Source: Allocoleopsis franciscana PCC 7113 (lineage in GTDB: Bacteria; Cyanobacteriota; Cyanobacteriia; Cyanobacteriales; Coleofasciculaceae). From it: a DNA stretch of 64,000 nucleotides. Shown here piece after piece: positions 18,391 through 28,343 of the stretch. A program made the position numbers and the translations under genes. Position 1 is the first letter of the stretch. Each line of letters opens with the position of its first letter. Below the pieces are notes generated by a model. It worked only from the letters and a program-made list of their open reading frames with translations. It was not told where the DNA came from and did not search any database. Location: contig NC_019738.1 of assembly GCF_000317515.1 (NCBI RefSeq), positions 1,091,501-1,155,500 of the forward strand. Direction: 5' to 3'.

Positions 18391-19362
18391 TCAGGATGCT
18401 GAGGTCAGGGTTTGCACAATTTCTTTTAAGGTTTGAGCGACGGATCGAGGTTGCCAACCGAGTTGGGTGCAGGCTTTAGTCGCATCTACCCGAACACAAC
18501 GGTCATATATATAGTGAACTCGTTCCCGACTAATGGGAGGTTGCCATTTAAGCAAGCGTCCAATCGGATCGAGGATATTTCCTGCTAATTGAACTAAGGG
18601 TTTGGGGACTTCACGGGGGACGGGAATTCCAGTTTCTTGAGAGAGGATATTAAACATTTCACGGGTGGTCAGGTCACCGGCAGAAATGATGTAATGTTCT
18701 CCAGGTTGAGCTTTTTGGGCTGCCAAAATCATGGCTGCCACTAAGTCATCCACATGGACAATACCTGTAATGCGATCGCCTCCTGCCCACACCTTTAATC
18801 CACCTTTGAGAAATTGCTGGAGCACGGGACCAAAATGGGGGTCATCGGCACCAAAAATCCCGGAGGGGAGGATACTCACGACGGGTAATCCTTGGGCGGC
18901 AAAGTGATCGACAATTTGTTGCGCTTCGTATTTTGTGCGATCGTAAGCTGAGGAAAAGTCAGCTTGTCTGCGTTGAAATGTTTCATCCACAACTTGCCCT
19001 TGGGTGTCGCCAAACACGCCAATTGTGCTGCAATACACCACCTTTGACACGCCGGCGGCTTGGGCGACTTCCATCACAGCGCGGGTTCCTGCCACATTCA
19101 CCCGCTCCATTTTGGCGGCATCAACCAGTCCTAACTCGACATAAGCCGCTGTGTGAAACACCCAGTCTACCCCAGTCATGGCAGTTTTTAGGGCATCGCG
19201 ATCGCTGATGTCGCCGTACACCAATTGCAGGTTACAACCCGATAAGCCATCAAGGTTGCTAGACTGGCGGACTAAACCAACAACAACATCGCCTCGCTGT
19301 TCTAAAGCTTTAACTAAGTGAGAACCTGTAAATCCGTTAGCACCCGTGACGAGGACTTTCAT
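18391..19362 (-). CDS. NAD(P)-dependent epimerase/dehydratase (extended SDR)
   Basis: 323 residues from an ATG. The Rossmann motif is GANGFTG (7-13), the active-site pair is YDRTK, and the strand CSTIGVFG carries the catalytic Ser/Thr. It resembles dihydroflavonol reductase-like and hopanoid-associated (HpnA-like) sugar epimerases, but there are no hopanoid genes around. Substrate unknown. It converges with the response regulator at 18351, separated by only 39 bases. Confidence 0.87.
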   Translation of the reverse strand: MKVLVTGANGFTGSHLVKALEQRGDVVVGLVRQSSNLDGLSGCNLQLVYGDISDRDALKTAMTGVDWVFHTAAYVELGLVDAAKMERVNVAGTRAVMEVAQAAGVSKVVYCSTIGVFGDTQGQVVDETFQRRQADFSSAYDRTKYEAQQIVDHFAAQGLPVVSILPSGIFGADDPHFGPVLQQFLKGGLKVWAGGDRITGIVHVDDLVAAMILAAQKAQPGEHYIISAGDLTTREMFNILSQETGIPVPREVPKPLVQLAGNILDPIGRLLKWQPPISRERVHYIYDRCVRVDATKACTQLGWQPRSVAQTLKEIVQTLTSAS

Positions 19363-19559
19363 TAGCTTTGTTAGTTGTTTGTTACAAGTTGACTGTGTAA
19401 AAAGATAAGTGAATTTGCGCCCGTGTAACCCAAATTGCTAGTTAATGCATGTTGTTCAGGAGGGGACGAGCTCAGATGGATGAATGCTTGTGGAAACAGA
19501 GGCGATCGCTTTACGATCAAAATTAATCTGTTGCAGCATCCACGAGAGGAGCGATTTTC

Positions 19560-20141
19560 ATGACCCAAGCCCAATCCGCAACACGACTCCTAACTGCAAC
19601 AGACTATCTGCACTACAACGATGGTACAGACGATCGCTATGAGCTAGTGAATGGAATCCTAACGGAAATGCCCCCAGAAAGTAACCTCAATGCTCGAATT
19701 GCTGTCTTTCTGTTCACGCAATTTCTCAAATTGCTACCCTTCACGCGCCTGTGCCACAAAGATGCCGAACTCCAAGTTACCAGCATTAAAGCCAGCTTCA
19801 GAATTCCAGACCTGATGGTACTTTCAGAAGCTGGCGAAGCCGCACTAGCTGGCAGTTCCCGCAACACGATTACCCTGGAAATGCCCGCCCCTGTGCTGGT
19901 CATTGAGGTAGTTTCACCGGATGATCCCGCCAGGGATTACCGCTTCAAACGCTCCGAATACGCCGTTCGAGGAGTTCCAGAATACTGGATCGTTGACCCC
20001 ACTCAAAAACAGGTTTTGATTCTGACTCTGGTAGAAGGTTTCTACGACGAAGCCATCTTTAAGGGCGATCAACCGCTAGCCTCCTCTATCTTTCCAGCCT
20101 TGACCTTAACACCCGCTCAAATTTTCTTTGAAACTCCCTAA
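19560..20141 (+). CDS. Uma2-family (DUF820) putative nuclease
   Basis: 193 residues from an ATG. It has the PD-(D/E)XK-like fold signature of the family: PDLMVLSEAG (catalytic Asp) followed by VLVIEVVSPDD (catalytic Glu), then RFKRSEYAVRGVPEYWIVDP. Uma2 proteins are abundant in cyanobacteria; nuclease activity is predicted from fold and their biological role is unclear. A second member lies at 37007. It is monocistronic. Confidence 0.87.
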   Translation: MTQAQSATRLLTATDYLHYNDGTDDRYELVNGILTEMPPESNLNARIAVFLFTQFLKLLPFTRLCHKDAELQVTSIKASFRIPDLMVLSEAGEAALAGSSRNTITLEMPAPVLVIEVVSPDDPARDYRFKRSEYAVRGVPEYWIVDPTQKQVLILTLVEGFYDEAIFKGDQPLASSIFPALTLTPAQIFFETP

Positions 20142-20331
20142 GTTAACTTAAAAAGTGATCGCATTTCCAATAGGTGCGAACATTTTTTTCTTTATGGCAC
20201 ATTTTCCTTATTTGTTGTTAGTTGATACGTGAATTTTGGTAAGCCTTTATTGATAAAATAAATAGGTGATTGCAGATTTTTTAAAAAGTGCGAATATCCT
20301 TTTTATCTTCTCGTGTATAGGAGTATATCAC

Positions 20332-21321
20332 ATGACGGAATTAGCCGTAATAAAGCGGAAGTTGCCAGAAGCGATGATTTTCGACTTTCTGAATGCTAAG
20401 GAAGATTGCACTATTGATTTGGTGATGCTTGTAGAGTTGGAAGTTTATAGTAGTAAAAACCACGCATTTAGAGCCTTAAAACGTAATTTTGAAGAAGGAA
20501 TTGAGTTTTCCTATTTGAAGGATAAAGCAAGCCAAATGGGAGTTTTAGCCGATATCTACCTTTTAACCTCTGACTGTTTTAAGGAGATGTGCATGTTAGC
20601 TGAGACGCCTACAGGCAAGCTAGTCCGTAAGTATTATATAGAGGTAGAAAGAAGATGGAAACGCAAACAGAAAGAGAGAAGTAAGCAGGTCGCTATTCAA
20701 CCAAGCAACAGCAATTCTAGCGAACAGATAGAAAAGTTGATTGATGAATTAATTGACCTTGCTTTCAAGGTTTGCTGGGCATCAGCGGACTATGTGAACA
20801 ACATCCAAGTCAGAACAGCTCAAGAGCAGAAACGCTTAAGGTCAGCTTTTGAAAACCAGGTAGACAGGCAGCTTTTGTATTCCATTGCTAAGAAAGCCCT
20901 AACAGACGTGAGTCATAACGTCTCGCATCAGCACGCCGCAATCATAGGAATAGCGGAAAAACAGCTTGAGCCTTATAGGGAGTACGTTTTAACAAAACTT
21001 CAGGAATGGCAGGAGCAGCAAAGTCCTGAACAGCCGGCTCTTTCCCCCGCCGAAGAATTCCCGGTACAGCGCACCAGCTCAGATCGCCGTCGAGCGGTCA
21101 TAGCGTTTATTTTTGGCTTAATTGACCAGTACGGTTCCCTAGACGCAATTCCTAGGCGGGGGAAGGGAAAGGCTGGTATCAATCTAGAAGTAGAGTGGGG
21201 AACCAACCGGCTCTCGCAGATGTTCGGGGTCAGCTCTAACACCGTTCTTGATATCTGGCGAGAGGTTGAGGAGGCTATCAAAAAGTATGGTGAAATCAGT
21301 GCGTGGCATCGCCTGTTGTAG
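20332..21321 (+). CDS. Phage antirepressor-like protein
   Basis: 329 residues from the ATG at 20332, chosen because AGGAG lies 9-13 bases upstream; a longer GTG-type start at 20266 is unlikely. The N-terminal domain (about 15-125) resembles phage antirepressors of the AntA/MSV199 type: DLVMLVELEVYSS..AFRALKRNFEEGIEF, LTSDCFKEMCMLAET and VRKYYIEVERRW. The middle is helical and polar; the C-terminus (LSQMFGVSSNTVLDIWREVE) may be a helix-turn-helix. No other phage genes are near, so it is an orphan or a domesticated phage gene. Confidence 0.65.
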   Translation: MTELAVIKRKLPEAMIFDFLNAKEDCTIDLVMLVELEVYSSKNHAFRALKRNFEEGIEFSYLKDKASQMGVLADIYLLTSDCFKEMCMLAETPTGKLVRKYYIEVERRWKRKQKERSKQVAIQPSNSNSSEQIEKLIDELIDLAFKVCWASADYVNNIQVRTAQEQKRLRSAFENQVDRQLLYSIAKKALTDVSHNVSHQHAAIIGIAEKQLEPYREYVLTKLQEWQEQQSPEQPALSPAEEFPVQRTSSDRRRAVIAFIFGLIDQYGSLDAIPRRGKGKAGINLEVEWGTNRLSQMFGVSSNTVLDIWREVEEAIKKYGEISAWHRLL

Positions 21322-21336
21322 CAGTCGGCAACCTTA

Positions 21337-22680
21337 TTAATTCAACATTTTATTGCCAGAAGTTTTGCCAATCCGTTCAGGATTAGGTTTTAGCTCATCG
21401 GGTAGGGATTGAACCGCCCCCCATTGTTTGACTAAGTCTTGTAACAGCGCCTCTTGCCGAACCCGAAATCCTTCCAAGTCATTGCCGCCATTCATGGTTG
21501 CAAACCAAACCGTGCCCTGTTGTTGAGTGGGTAATGCTCCCGCTAAGGCACTAACGGTATTTAAACTGCCTGATTTCACCACTAAGAATGGGGGAAGTTT
21601 GCGTTGATTTAAGATGCCTTCATCTTGTCCCACAATGGCGAACAAATCGCCAACTGTCATGTTGTGAGGTTGTAGATAGCGCTCAAGGGCGAGAAACATG
21701 GCACAGGCGGCGCGAGGAGAAATCCGGTTGAGTGGACTTAACCCAGAACCGTTGACTAGGATAATTTCGGATTGCGGTACCCCAGCGGCTTGCGCGGCTT
21801 TGAAGGCGACGATTTTAGCACCACCAACGGAATTGGCGATCATCTCTGCCATCTTATTGTTGCTGTACTGATTCATCTTTTTCAGCAGTTCAGCCAGGGG
21901 GAAGGACGAGTGGCGAATCAGAGGTTTGACGTTGCTGGGAGTTGAGGATGATACCTGGACAGAACCCGCGATCGCAACTTGGGGTTTGGGGGTGCCTGGG
22001 GGTAATGTCTGATACTGAGTTTGGGCGGCAGCAGGCCAAGTTTGAGCATTTAACGCTTGTTTGAGCAGGTTGCCGGATTTGAGAGGGCTAGGCTCAAAAT
22101 TCATGTAAAATTGACCTGTGATCACTAAATTGCCCGTCACCTGCTTGATGCCTTTCTGATTTAAGAGATTGCCCAGCGCGATCGCTTCTTCCCAAACAAA
22201 AAACGGGTCTTCTCCTCCCTGAATCACTAAATCCCCTTTTAATACCCCATTCTCAATCGGACCAGTTGCGCCAATCTGGGTGATAAATTGGTGGTCGGGA
22301 CTAAAGGTTTGCAGTGCTGCCAAGGACGTTGCCACCTTGGTGAGCGAAGCGGCAGGCAGAGGAACGGTACCTTGGTAATTGGCTAAAAGAGTATTACCCG
22401 CTTGTATCCACATCCCTTGGCTTTGCTTGGCAAATCCCTTCGCCGCGAATCCATTGAAGTATTGCTCAACTTGCTGTTGAACCGCTGGATCAGGATTATC
22501 AGGAGATGCCAGGGATGGGATAGCTGGCTTTTTCGCAACGGCTACCGGATTTTCTGCTTCTGTGGCACTCTCGGCACGGTTGGCTGATGAGCGGGGAGAA
22601 TTAGATTTTAGAGAACATCCAGCAAGAAGCGTGAGTAGAGCGAAAGATAGTGCAGCAGTTAAGCGAACAGTTTTCGGCAT
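21337..22680 (-). CDS. dacB: D-alanyl-D-alanine carboxypeptidase, PBP4/S13 family lipoprotein
   Basis: 447 residues. A lipoprotein signal with lipobox LAGC lies at about 19-22, so it is anchored to a membrane facing the periplasm. Penicillin-binding motifs are all present: SLTK (active-site Ser), SNN in QYSNNKMAEM, and KSG in VVKSGSL. It trims or cleaves peptidoglycan cross-links. It converges with the antirepressor-like gene, 15 bases apart. The region between the signal and the first motif is polar with alanine and proline. Confidence 0.9.
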   Translation of the reverse strand: MPKTVRLTAALSFALLTLLAGCSLKSNSPRSSANRAESATEAENPVAVAKKPAIPSLASPDNPDPAVQQQVEQYFNGFAAKGFAKQSQGMWIQAGNTLLANYQGTVPLPAASLTKVATSLAALQTFSPDHQFITQIGATGPIENGVLKGDLVIQGGEDPFFVWEEAIALGNLLNQKGIKQVTGNLVITGQFYMNFEPSPLKSGNLLKQALNAQTWPAAAQTQYQTLPPGTPKPQVAIAGSVQVSSSTPSNVKPLIRHSSFPLAELLKKMNQYSNNKMAEMIANSVGGAKIVAFKAAQAAGVPQSEIILVNGSGLSPLNRISPRAACAMFLALERYLQPHNMTVGDLFAIVGQDEGILNQRKLPPFLVVKSGSLNTVSALAGALPTQQQGTVWFATMNGGNDLEGFRVRQEALLQDLVKQWGAVQSLPDELKPNPERIGKTSGNKMLN

Positions 22681-22789
22681 GGCGTTGAGTTGAGAGTACC
22701 ATCTGGCTTCTGACCTGAGCTAAAGTTTACAGGTTCCTGGTACTTTCCCAATCAGTCTATAGCTGTCTCCAGTTTGTCAGTTGCGCCCC

Positions 22790-23137
22790 TTATTTCGCAA
22801 TCCAGTGCAACTCTAACCAGAAGCGTGGATCGGTATGCTTGATCTTCGACAAGGGATCGCGTACCAGTCGCGTCGCATTCATACATACCACCTCAACTAA
22901 TCCCATGTTTTCTGCCACTTCTCGAAGCACATCTCTTTGCTCTAGCACAGCCGCCACGATCTCATCAGGACAATAAATTCCTATATATTGCAATCGCTTA
23001 GGGGGGCGTCCCCAGGAAGAGTTGATAACTTTAACATAACAGCGGCGCAACAATTGTCCTGCTTTTGGATAAAAATGTTTGACGACGATAGTAAATTCTT
23101 TAGCCAGATGTTCTTCAGTAATCATGGGGAAGCCCAT
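22790..23137 (-). CDS. Hypothetical protein
   Basis: 115 residues from the ATG at 23137; another ATG at 23125 (MITEEHLAKEF) is equally possible, and a TTG at 23158 extends it. It is mixed alpha/beta with GRPPKRLQYIGIYCPDEIV and a C-terminal DPRFWLELHWIAK. No motif I can name. The composition is protein-like and the frame is clean. Ribosome sites are weak for all starts. Confidence 0.6.
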   Translation of the reverse strand: MGFPMITEEHLAKEFTIVVKHFYPKAGQLLRRCYVKVINSSWGRPPKRLQYIGIYCPDEIVAAVLEQRDVLREVAENMGLVEVVCMNATRLVRDPLSKIKHTDPRFWLELHWIAK

Positions 23138-23354
23138 TTGTGTAGCAAAAATTACCAATACTTAATTGATTAATCAAAATAATCTGATCGGTTTACTCTT
23201 AAATTCATTGTTCAAAATTATATTGAGGTAAAACGACTTTAATTTTTAAGCTGTTACGCATTTAATTTGTATACCTTCACACCCCACACCCTACACCCCA
23301 CACCCCTTTCAAAAATTTTCATATCCAATTTAGATGCGCCGCAGCTTACCTCAC

Positions 23355-23600
23355 CTAAGATGAGACTTGAGGATATAAACCCAATTGTATAGCGAGTTGA
23401 CGGGCAACATGAATTAAAAACTTGGCGGCATCTTGGTTGTCTTCGTGTGCCATGATTGTTGCCACTTGTACCATTGTTTGTACTAAACCCGCATCCAGTA
23501 ATTCGGCTTGAGCGTCCAAAACCTCTGGTTCTTGACCATTGGGACAACTGAGTAGCTGATCAATTAGATAAAGATATAGTTCTTGGCGTTGTTGTGTCAT
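23355..23600 (-). CDS. Small protein resembling the N-terminal domain of CHAT/TPR proteins
   Basis: 81 residues from an ATG. The sequence (RQELYLYLIDQLLSCPNGQEPEVL..LVQTMVQVATIM) matches the short helical leader found before TPR repeats in many cyanobacterial CHAT-domain proteins. Here it ends after about 80 residues with its own stop and no TPR or CHAT follows. It could be a stand-alone small gene or a truncated remnant. A separate TPR-CHAT remnant lies at 46.8-47.2 kb. Confidence 0.6.
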   Translation of the reverse strand: MTQQRQELYLYLIDQLLSCPNGQEPEVLDAQAELLDAGLVQTMVQVATIMAHEDNQDAAKFLIHVARQLAIQLGLYPQVSS

Positions 23601-24088
23601 GGCTGTTTTTTTTGAGGATTATAGTGATAGACAGAAGCAGAAATTAGAGCCGTTAGATTTGGATAGTTTCTGAGAATCGATACGCAAAGGCTAGCCCACT
23701 CGCTTAATCTCCTAAGTGAGACGATAAACACTGCCGTAATCTCGGTCGAATGCGTACTGACCAGATTTATTTCTTTATATTGTTTATAACAGTTGTCTCA
23801 CAATCAGGAAGAGTACCTGAATCGGTTAAATTTATTAAATTAATTAAGCTTGTACTCAAAGCTGCCCAACCCAGTCTGCTCAGGATTTCAAAAATATATT
23901 GGGGTAGGGGGACTCGTATTTCTGGGTAGAGGTACGAGTATTTACTAGAGAGGGAACGGGTGGCTTTGTATTCAGTATCAAACCTCCCAATTGCTTGGGG
24001 TGTAAGCCGTTTTTTACTAATTCTTTTGAGTACACATCTTGTACTCAAATCTGGCATTGATTTAAGCCAGTGCTATTTCGGTTATCGG
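23601..24088. other. Intergenic, nothing recognised
   Basis: About 490 bases. A minus-strand frame at 23767-24057 has no family signature and an unusual composition (many Ser, Leu and Thr), so I do not call it. No clear hairpin with a T run was seen. Confidence 0.3.
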
Positions 24089-25540
24089 CTAATGAGGTGG
24101 CAAAATCGGAATCGAAATCAAGAACTGAGTTCCCCGATCACACTGCGAAATACACTTCAACTCGCCGTGATGTTTTTCCACTACAATATGATGGACAATT
24201 GACAGCCCTAAACCCGTACCCTTGCCTACTGGTTTCGTTGTAAAGAAGGGTTCAAACAGTCGTTTTTGTACTTCTTCTGGAATACCGCAACCGTTATCAG
24301 CAATAGAAATGAGGACAGAGTCAGCAGAGGTTTGCTCCGTTGTAATCGTGATGATGCGTGGTGATTGTTGGTGTTCTATAGCGTCAATGGCATTACTAAG
24401 AAGATTCATAAACACCTGATTGAGTTGACTGGCATAGCACGCCACCAAAGGCAGGTTGCCATACTCTTTAATCACGCTAATTTTAGGCTGTCCGGCTTTT
24501 CCTCTCAGTCGATTGTGCAGAATAAGTAATGTACTGTCAATACCCTCATGAATATTCACTGGATTCATCCCCGCCTCTTCCAACCTGGAAAAGTTTCGCA
24601 GAGATAAAACAATATCGCGAATACGGTTCGTCCCCAATTTCATTGAATCCAGCATTTTGGGCAAATCTTCCATCAAGAAATCCAAGTCGTTGTCTTCAAC
24701 ACTCGATTGAATCTCTGGCATGGGATTAGGGTAATACTGCCGATACAGACGTAGTGTATGCATCAGGCTATGAATATATTCGCTAGCGTGGCTGAGATTA
24801 CCGTGGATGAAGTTAACAGGGTTGTTAATTTCGTGAGCAACACCCGCTACCATTTGTCCCATACTGGATAGTTTTTCACTTTGAACCAGTTGGGATTGAG
24901 TTAATTTTAGATTTTGTAAGATAACTTCCAGCTTTTCAGCTTGTTGCCGAGATTTGGCTTCCGATTGTCGCAGTGCCTCCTCTGCCTTTTTGCGGTCGGT
25001 AATATCAAATCGAATGGCTAAGTATTGATAGGGTTTTCCCTTAGCATCCAAAAAGGGTACGATAGTTGTATCAACCCAATAGTAGGCTCCATTTTTGGCT
25101 TTATTTCTAATTTCGCCTTTCCAGACTTTACCCGATCGAATAGTAGACCAAAACTGAGTAAAAAACTCTTGGGAATGATAGCCAGAATTGATGATTCGGT
25201 GGTCTTTCCCAATCAGTTCCTCGCGGCTATATTGAGATATCTCACAAAATGTATCATTAACATAACGGATAATTCCCCTACAGTCCGTAATGGCTACGAT
25301 CGCGGCTTCATCCAATGCAGATTTGAGTTTTGATAGTTCTTTGAGGCTTTCTCGCAACCTCTCATCGATATAACTACACTCCGCCAGCGCTAGTCCATAA
25401 GCTGATAGGGATTTATCGCCCACTTTTTCCCCCATCAGTTCTGCTGTAATCAGGTTACTCTCAGTATAGTAATGACTATATGGATGGTGACCGTTCTGAT
25501 GATCCATGCTATCTGCCTTCTCTAGTTGCCATCTGCTCAT
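24089..25540 (-). CDS. Soluble PAS-domain histidine kinase
   Basis: 483 residues from an ATG at 25540 (alternative ATG at 25507). No membrane helix. A PAS domain (about 75-190) has GIIRYVNDTFCEIS and a PAC tail FDITDRKKAEE; a coiled-coil linker follows; the dimerisation/phosphoacceptor motif is AHEINNPVNF; HATPase_c has NLLSNAID, DNGCGIPEE and GTGLGLSI. The HEINNP form is typical of the NtrB/large HisKA-like group. No response regulator adjoins it. Confidence 0.9.
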   Translation of the reverse strand: MSRWQLEKADSMDHQNGHHPYSHYYTESNLITAELMGEKVGDKSLSAYGLALAECSYIDERLRESLKELSKLKSALDEAAIVAITDCRGIIRYVNDTFCEISQYSREELIGKDHRIINSGYHSQEFFTQFWSTIRSGKVWKGEIRNKAKNGAYYWVDTTIVPFLDAKGKPYQYLAIRFDITDRKKAEEALRQSEAKSRQQAEKLEVILQNLKLTQSQLVQSEKLSSMGQMVAGVAHEINNPVNFIHGNLSHASEYIHSLMHTLRLYRQYYPNPMPEIQSSVEDNDLDFLMEDLPKMLDSMKLGTNRIRDIVLSLRNFSRLEEAGMNPVNIHEGIDSTLLILHNRLRGKAGQPKISVIKEYGNLPLVACYASQLNQVFMNLLSNAIDAIEHQQSPRIITITTEQTSADSVLISIADNGCGIPEEVQKRLFEPFFTTKPVGKGTGLGLSIVHHIVVEKHHGELKCISQCDRGTQFLISIPILPPH

Positions 25541-25838
25541 ACGCCTTATAGCCTTGACCTAACTTATCTCTTCAAAGGCAACCAGGCATAAATATTTTGT
25601 CCGTCATTGAGTGATTTTCAAGAATTTAATCCCCAATGACAGACACAGCCTAGAAAATTTTCTAGATTTTTTAAAAGTCTCAAATTTATTTTAATCTTAA
25701 AAAAAAATTCTCTGACAAAAATTTTAACTTGGTTTTATAATTCATGCATTTAGTAAAACTGATTACAAAATTGCTTCTTTTCATGGTGCATTTGTTATAA
25801 GCCCACGCCAACAGCCGAAAAATTGACGTGGGAGGAGA
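25541..25838. other. AT-rich intergenic region
   Basis: About 300 bases with runs of A and T (for example around 25665-25720). No gene or clear hairpin is seen. It should contain the 3' end of the cox operon transcript and the promoter of the PAS kinase. Confidence 0.35.
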
Positions 25839-26471
25839 TTAAAACATGGAAAGAATGTACAGCAGTGTAAACAGAATAATCCAAATAATGTCTACGAAAT
25901 GCCAGTAAATTTCTGCCATTTCCACACCCGTGTGCTTGCTGCCAGAATAGTGACTGTCTCGGCGCGATCGCCACAACACACCTAAAATAAGTAGTAGCCC
26001 CACAAAAACGTGTAATCCGTGGAAACCTGTCATCAAATAAAAACAATTGGAAAACACATTCGTAGCCAAACCATAGCCCAGAGTTTTGTACTCATAAACC
26101 TGACCCGCTAAGAAAATAGCTCCCATAACGGCAGTAACGATGTACCACAGCCGTAGTCCTGAAACATCATTCTTTTTAATGGCAACGTCTCCCTTATGGA
26201 TGACAAAGCTACTCGAAACCAGAATGATGGTGTTAATTGTAGGTACTAATAGTTCGACTTCTGTACCTTCAGGAGGCCAAGTTTCTGCACCACCTCTTAA
26301 GAGTAAATAAGTCGCAAAAAAGCCCCCAAACATCAGGGATTCAGAAATCAGAAACGTCAACAGCCCAAAAACCCGTAAATCTGGGTGTTCTTCATGATGG
26401 GCTTCACTCACTGCTGGAGGAACAGAGCTGTTGAGAATATTATCTGGTGCGTCAATTGTTGAACCTTGCAT
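25839..26471 (-). CDS. ctaE: Cytochrome c oxidase subunit III
   Basis: 210 residues from an ATG. Five or so membrane helices, with family signatures FLISESLMFGGFFATY, TINTIILVSSSFVIHKGD and GFHGLHVFVGL, and the final WHFVDIIWIILF. It is the third structural subunit of an aa3-type terminal oxidase. It is the last gene of the minus-strand ctaC-ctaD-ctaE operon; the gap to ctaD is 116 bases and holds a tandem TTACCCA repeat. Confidence 0.95.
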   Translation of the reverse strand: MQGSTIDAPDNILNSSVPPAVSEAHHEEHPDLRVFGLLTFLISESLMFGGFFATYLLLRGGAETWPPEGTEVELLVPTINTIILVSSSFVIHKGDVAIKKNDVSGLRLWYIVTAVMGAIFLAGQVYEYKTLGYGLATNVFSNCFYLMTGFHGLHVFVGLLLILGVLWRSRRDSHYSGSKHTGVEMAEIYWHFVDIIWIILFTLLYILSMF

Positions 26472-26552
26472 AACACTCCAAATCTCAATGATTGGTCATT
26501 GCTGATTAGTAATTAGTGATGGGTCGTAGGTAATAGGCAATAGGCGGTAATT

Positions 26553-26594
26553 TTACCCATTACCCATTACCCATTACCCATTACCCATTACCCA
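26553..26594. repeat. Six tandem copies of TTACCCA
   Basis: Six exact heptamers run from 26553 to 26594 between ctaD and ctaE. The repeat enters the coding end of ctaD: the stop codon (26588-26590) and part of the last Gly codon lie in it. Related degenerate units (aataggcaataggcggtaatt) precede it. Heptameric tandem repeats of this kind are known in filamentous cyanobacteria. Confidence 0.85.
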
Positions 26595-28285
26595 TTCTTA
26601 GGCGTAACGATCGGTTCACCCATCTCTCCACCTGGGTTCATTTCAGTATTGCTACCGTTCATGCCATACTCGTAAGGCCCACGAGTCAGAACAGGCAATA
26701 CTTCCCAGTTTTCGATCGCAGGGGGTGAACTGGTTGTCCATTCTAGGGTGAGAGCATTCCAGGGATTGTCACTTGCTTTCGCACCCTTCATCCAACTCCA
26801 TACCATATTGATAGCGAAAGGAATTACAGATATCGCCAACAAAAACGCCCCGTAGGTACAAATCTGGTTGATGAAGGTAAATTGGGGATCATACATCGCT
26901 ACTCGCCGAGGCATTCCTTTTAAACCCAACTCATGCATGGGTAAGAAGGTGAGATTGGTGCCAATAAAAGTGAGGATAAAGTGAATCCGCCCCAAGGTTT
27001 CGTTGTACATCCGCCCTGTTATTTTGGGGAACCAGTGATAAATCCCGGCATAAATGCCAAACACGGAACCCCCAAACAAAACGTAGTGGAAGTGAGCAAC
27101 CACATAATAAGTATCGTGGACGTGAACATCAAAGGGAGCCGTTCCCAAGGTAACGCCACTCAATCCACCCAAAACGAACATCGATAACAAACCAATCGCG
27201 AACAGCATCGCACTGGTGAAGCGGATTTTGCCACCCCACAAGGTAGCCACCCAACTGAAAATCTTGACGCCTGTGGGAACCGCAACAATTAGGGTGGAGA
27301 TGGTGAAGAACATCCGCATCCAGGGGGGCGTACCACTGGTAAACATGTGGTGTACCCAGACGAACAAACCGACAACGCAGATCGCTAAACTTGAATAGGC
27401 GATCGCTTGGTAACCAAAAATCGGTTTGCGGGCGTGCACTGGAATCACCTCCGACATAACGCCGAAGATGGGCAAAATCATCAGATAAACGGCGGGGTGG
27501 GAATAGAACCAGAATAAATGCTGGTAGATGACGACATTACCCCCGGCATCGGGCTTAAAGAATGAAGTGCCAAAGTTAATATCAAACAACAACAGCACCA
27601 ATCCGGCAGCTAAAACCGGGGTTGACACCAGTGCCAAGATGGAGGTTGCCATGATCGCCCAGCAGAATAAAGGAAGCTGACTCCACTTCATGCTAGGAAT
27701 CTTCATCTTCAGGATGGTGACGATAAAGTTCAGCGAACCCAAAATTGAGGAAGTTCCCACCAAGACGATGCTGAGAATCCACATCGACTGAGCCGTACTC
27801 GCTGTAATTACGCTCAAAGGGGGATAGGAAGTCCAACCCGCTTGTGCTCCTCCGAAGAAGAAACTACCAATAATCAGTGCTCCGGCGGGTGGGTTCAGCC
27901 AAAAGGCGATCGCATTGAGTTTGGGAAACGCCATATCTCTAGCACCAATCATCAACGGCACTAGAAAGTTGCCAAACCCCCCAATTGCAGCGGGGACAAT
28001 CCACAGGAAGATCATGATCGTCCCGTGATTGGTCATGAAGGCATTATATAGATTGGGATCGAGAACGTCGGGGTCGGGGGTATACAGTTCAGTCCGCATG
28101 GCAACCGCCATGAGTCCGCCGATCAGATAGAAGATAAATGATGTAACCAGGTATTGAATCCCAATTACCTTATGGTCAATGTTAAAGGTGAAGTAGTCGT
28201 ACCATTTCCACGCTTTGGGATGTGCGCTGTGGGAACTATCCGTCTTTTTGGGTGGAGTGTCTAGGGGTAGTTGTGCTTGTGCCAT
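26588..28285 (-). CDS. ctaD: Cytochrome c oxidase subunit I
   Basis: 565 residues from the ATG at 28285 (MAQAQLPLD); an in-frame codon six positions upstream is less likely. Twelve or more membrane helices with heme and copper ligands: TNHGTIMIFLW, the HPAVYLMILPIFG copper-B/Tyr region, HHMFTSG and HVHDTYYVVAHFHYVL carrying the heme a/a3 histidines. It is a standard haem-copper subunit I, which reduces oxygen and pumps protons. It is preceded by ctaC (58-base gap) and followed by ctaE. Confidence 0.96.
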   Translation of the reverse strand: MAQAQLPLDTPPKKTDSSHSAHPKAWKWYDYFTFNIDHKVIGIQYLVTSFIFYLIGGLMAVAMRTELYTPDPDVLDPNLYNAFMTNHGTIMIFLWIVPAAIGGFGNFLVPLMIGARDMAFPKLNAIAFWLNPPAGALIIGSFFFGGAQAGWTSYPPLSVITASTAQSMWILSIVLVGTSSILGSLNFIVTILKMKIPSMKWSQLPLFCWAIMATSILALVSTPVLAAGLVLLLFDINFGTSFFKPDAGGNVVIYQHLFWFYSHPAVYLMILPIFGVMSEVIPVHARKPIFGYQAIAYSSLAICVVGLFVWVHHMFTSGTPPWMRMFFTISTLIVAVPTGVKIFSWVATLWGGKIRFTSAMLFAIGLLSMFVLGGLSGVTLGTAPFDVHVHDTYYVVAHFHYVLFGGSVFGIYAGIYHWFPKITGRMYNETLGRIHFILTFIGTNLTFLPMHELGLKGMPRRVAMYDPQFTFINQICTYGAFLLAISVIPFAINMVWSWMKGAKASDNPWNALTLEWTTSSPPAIENWEVLPVLTRGPYEYGMNGSNTEMNPGGEMGEPIVTPKNG

Positions 28286-28343
28286 AACAAACTCTTGTTT
28301 CAATCAGTAATTAGGGAAGGTGTGCTGTAATAGACCTTTCCTA

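Noticed and set aside
23767-24057. Minus-strand 96-residue frame
   Set aside because: Random-looking composition and no domain or ribosome site.
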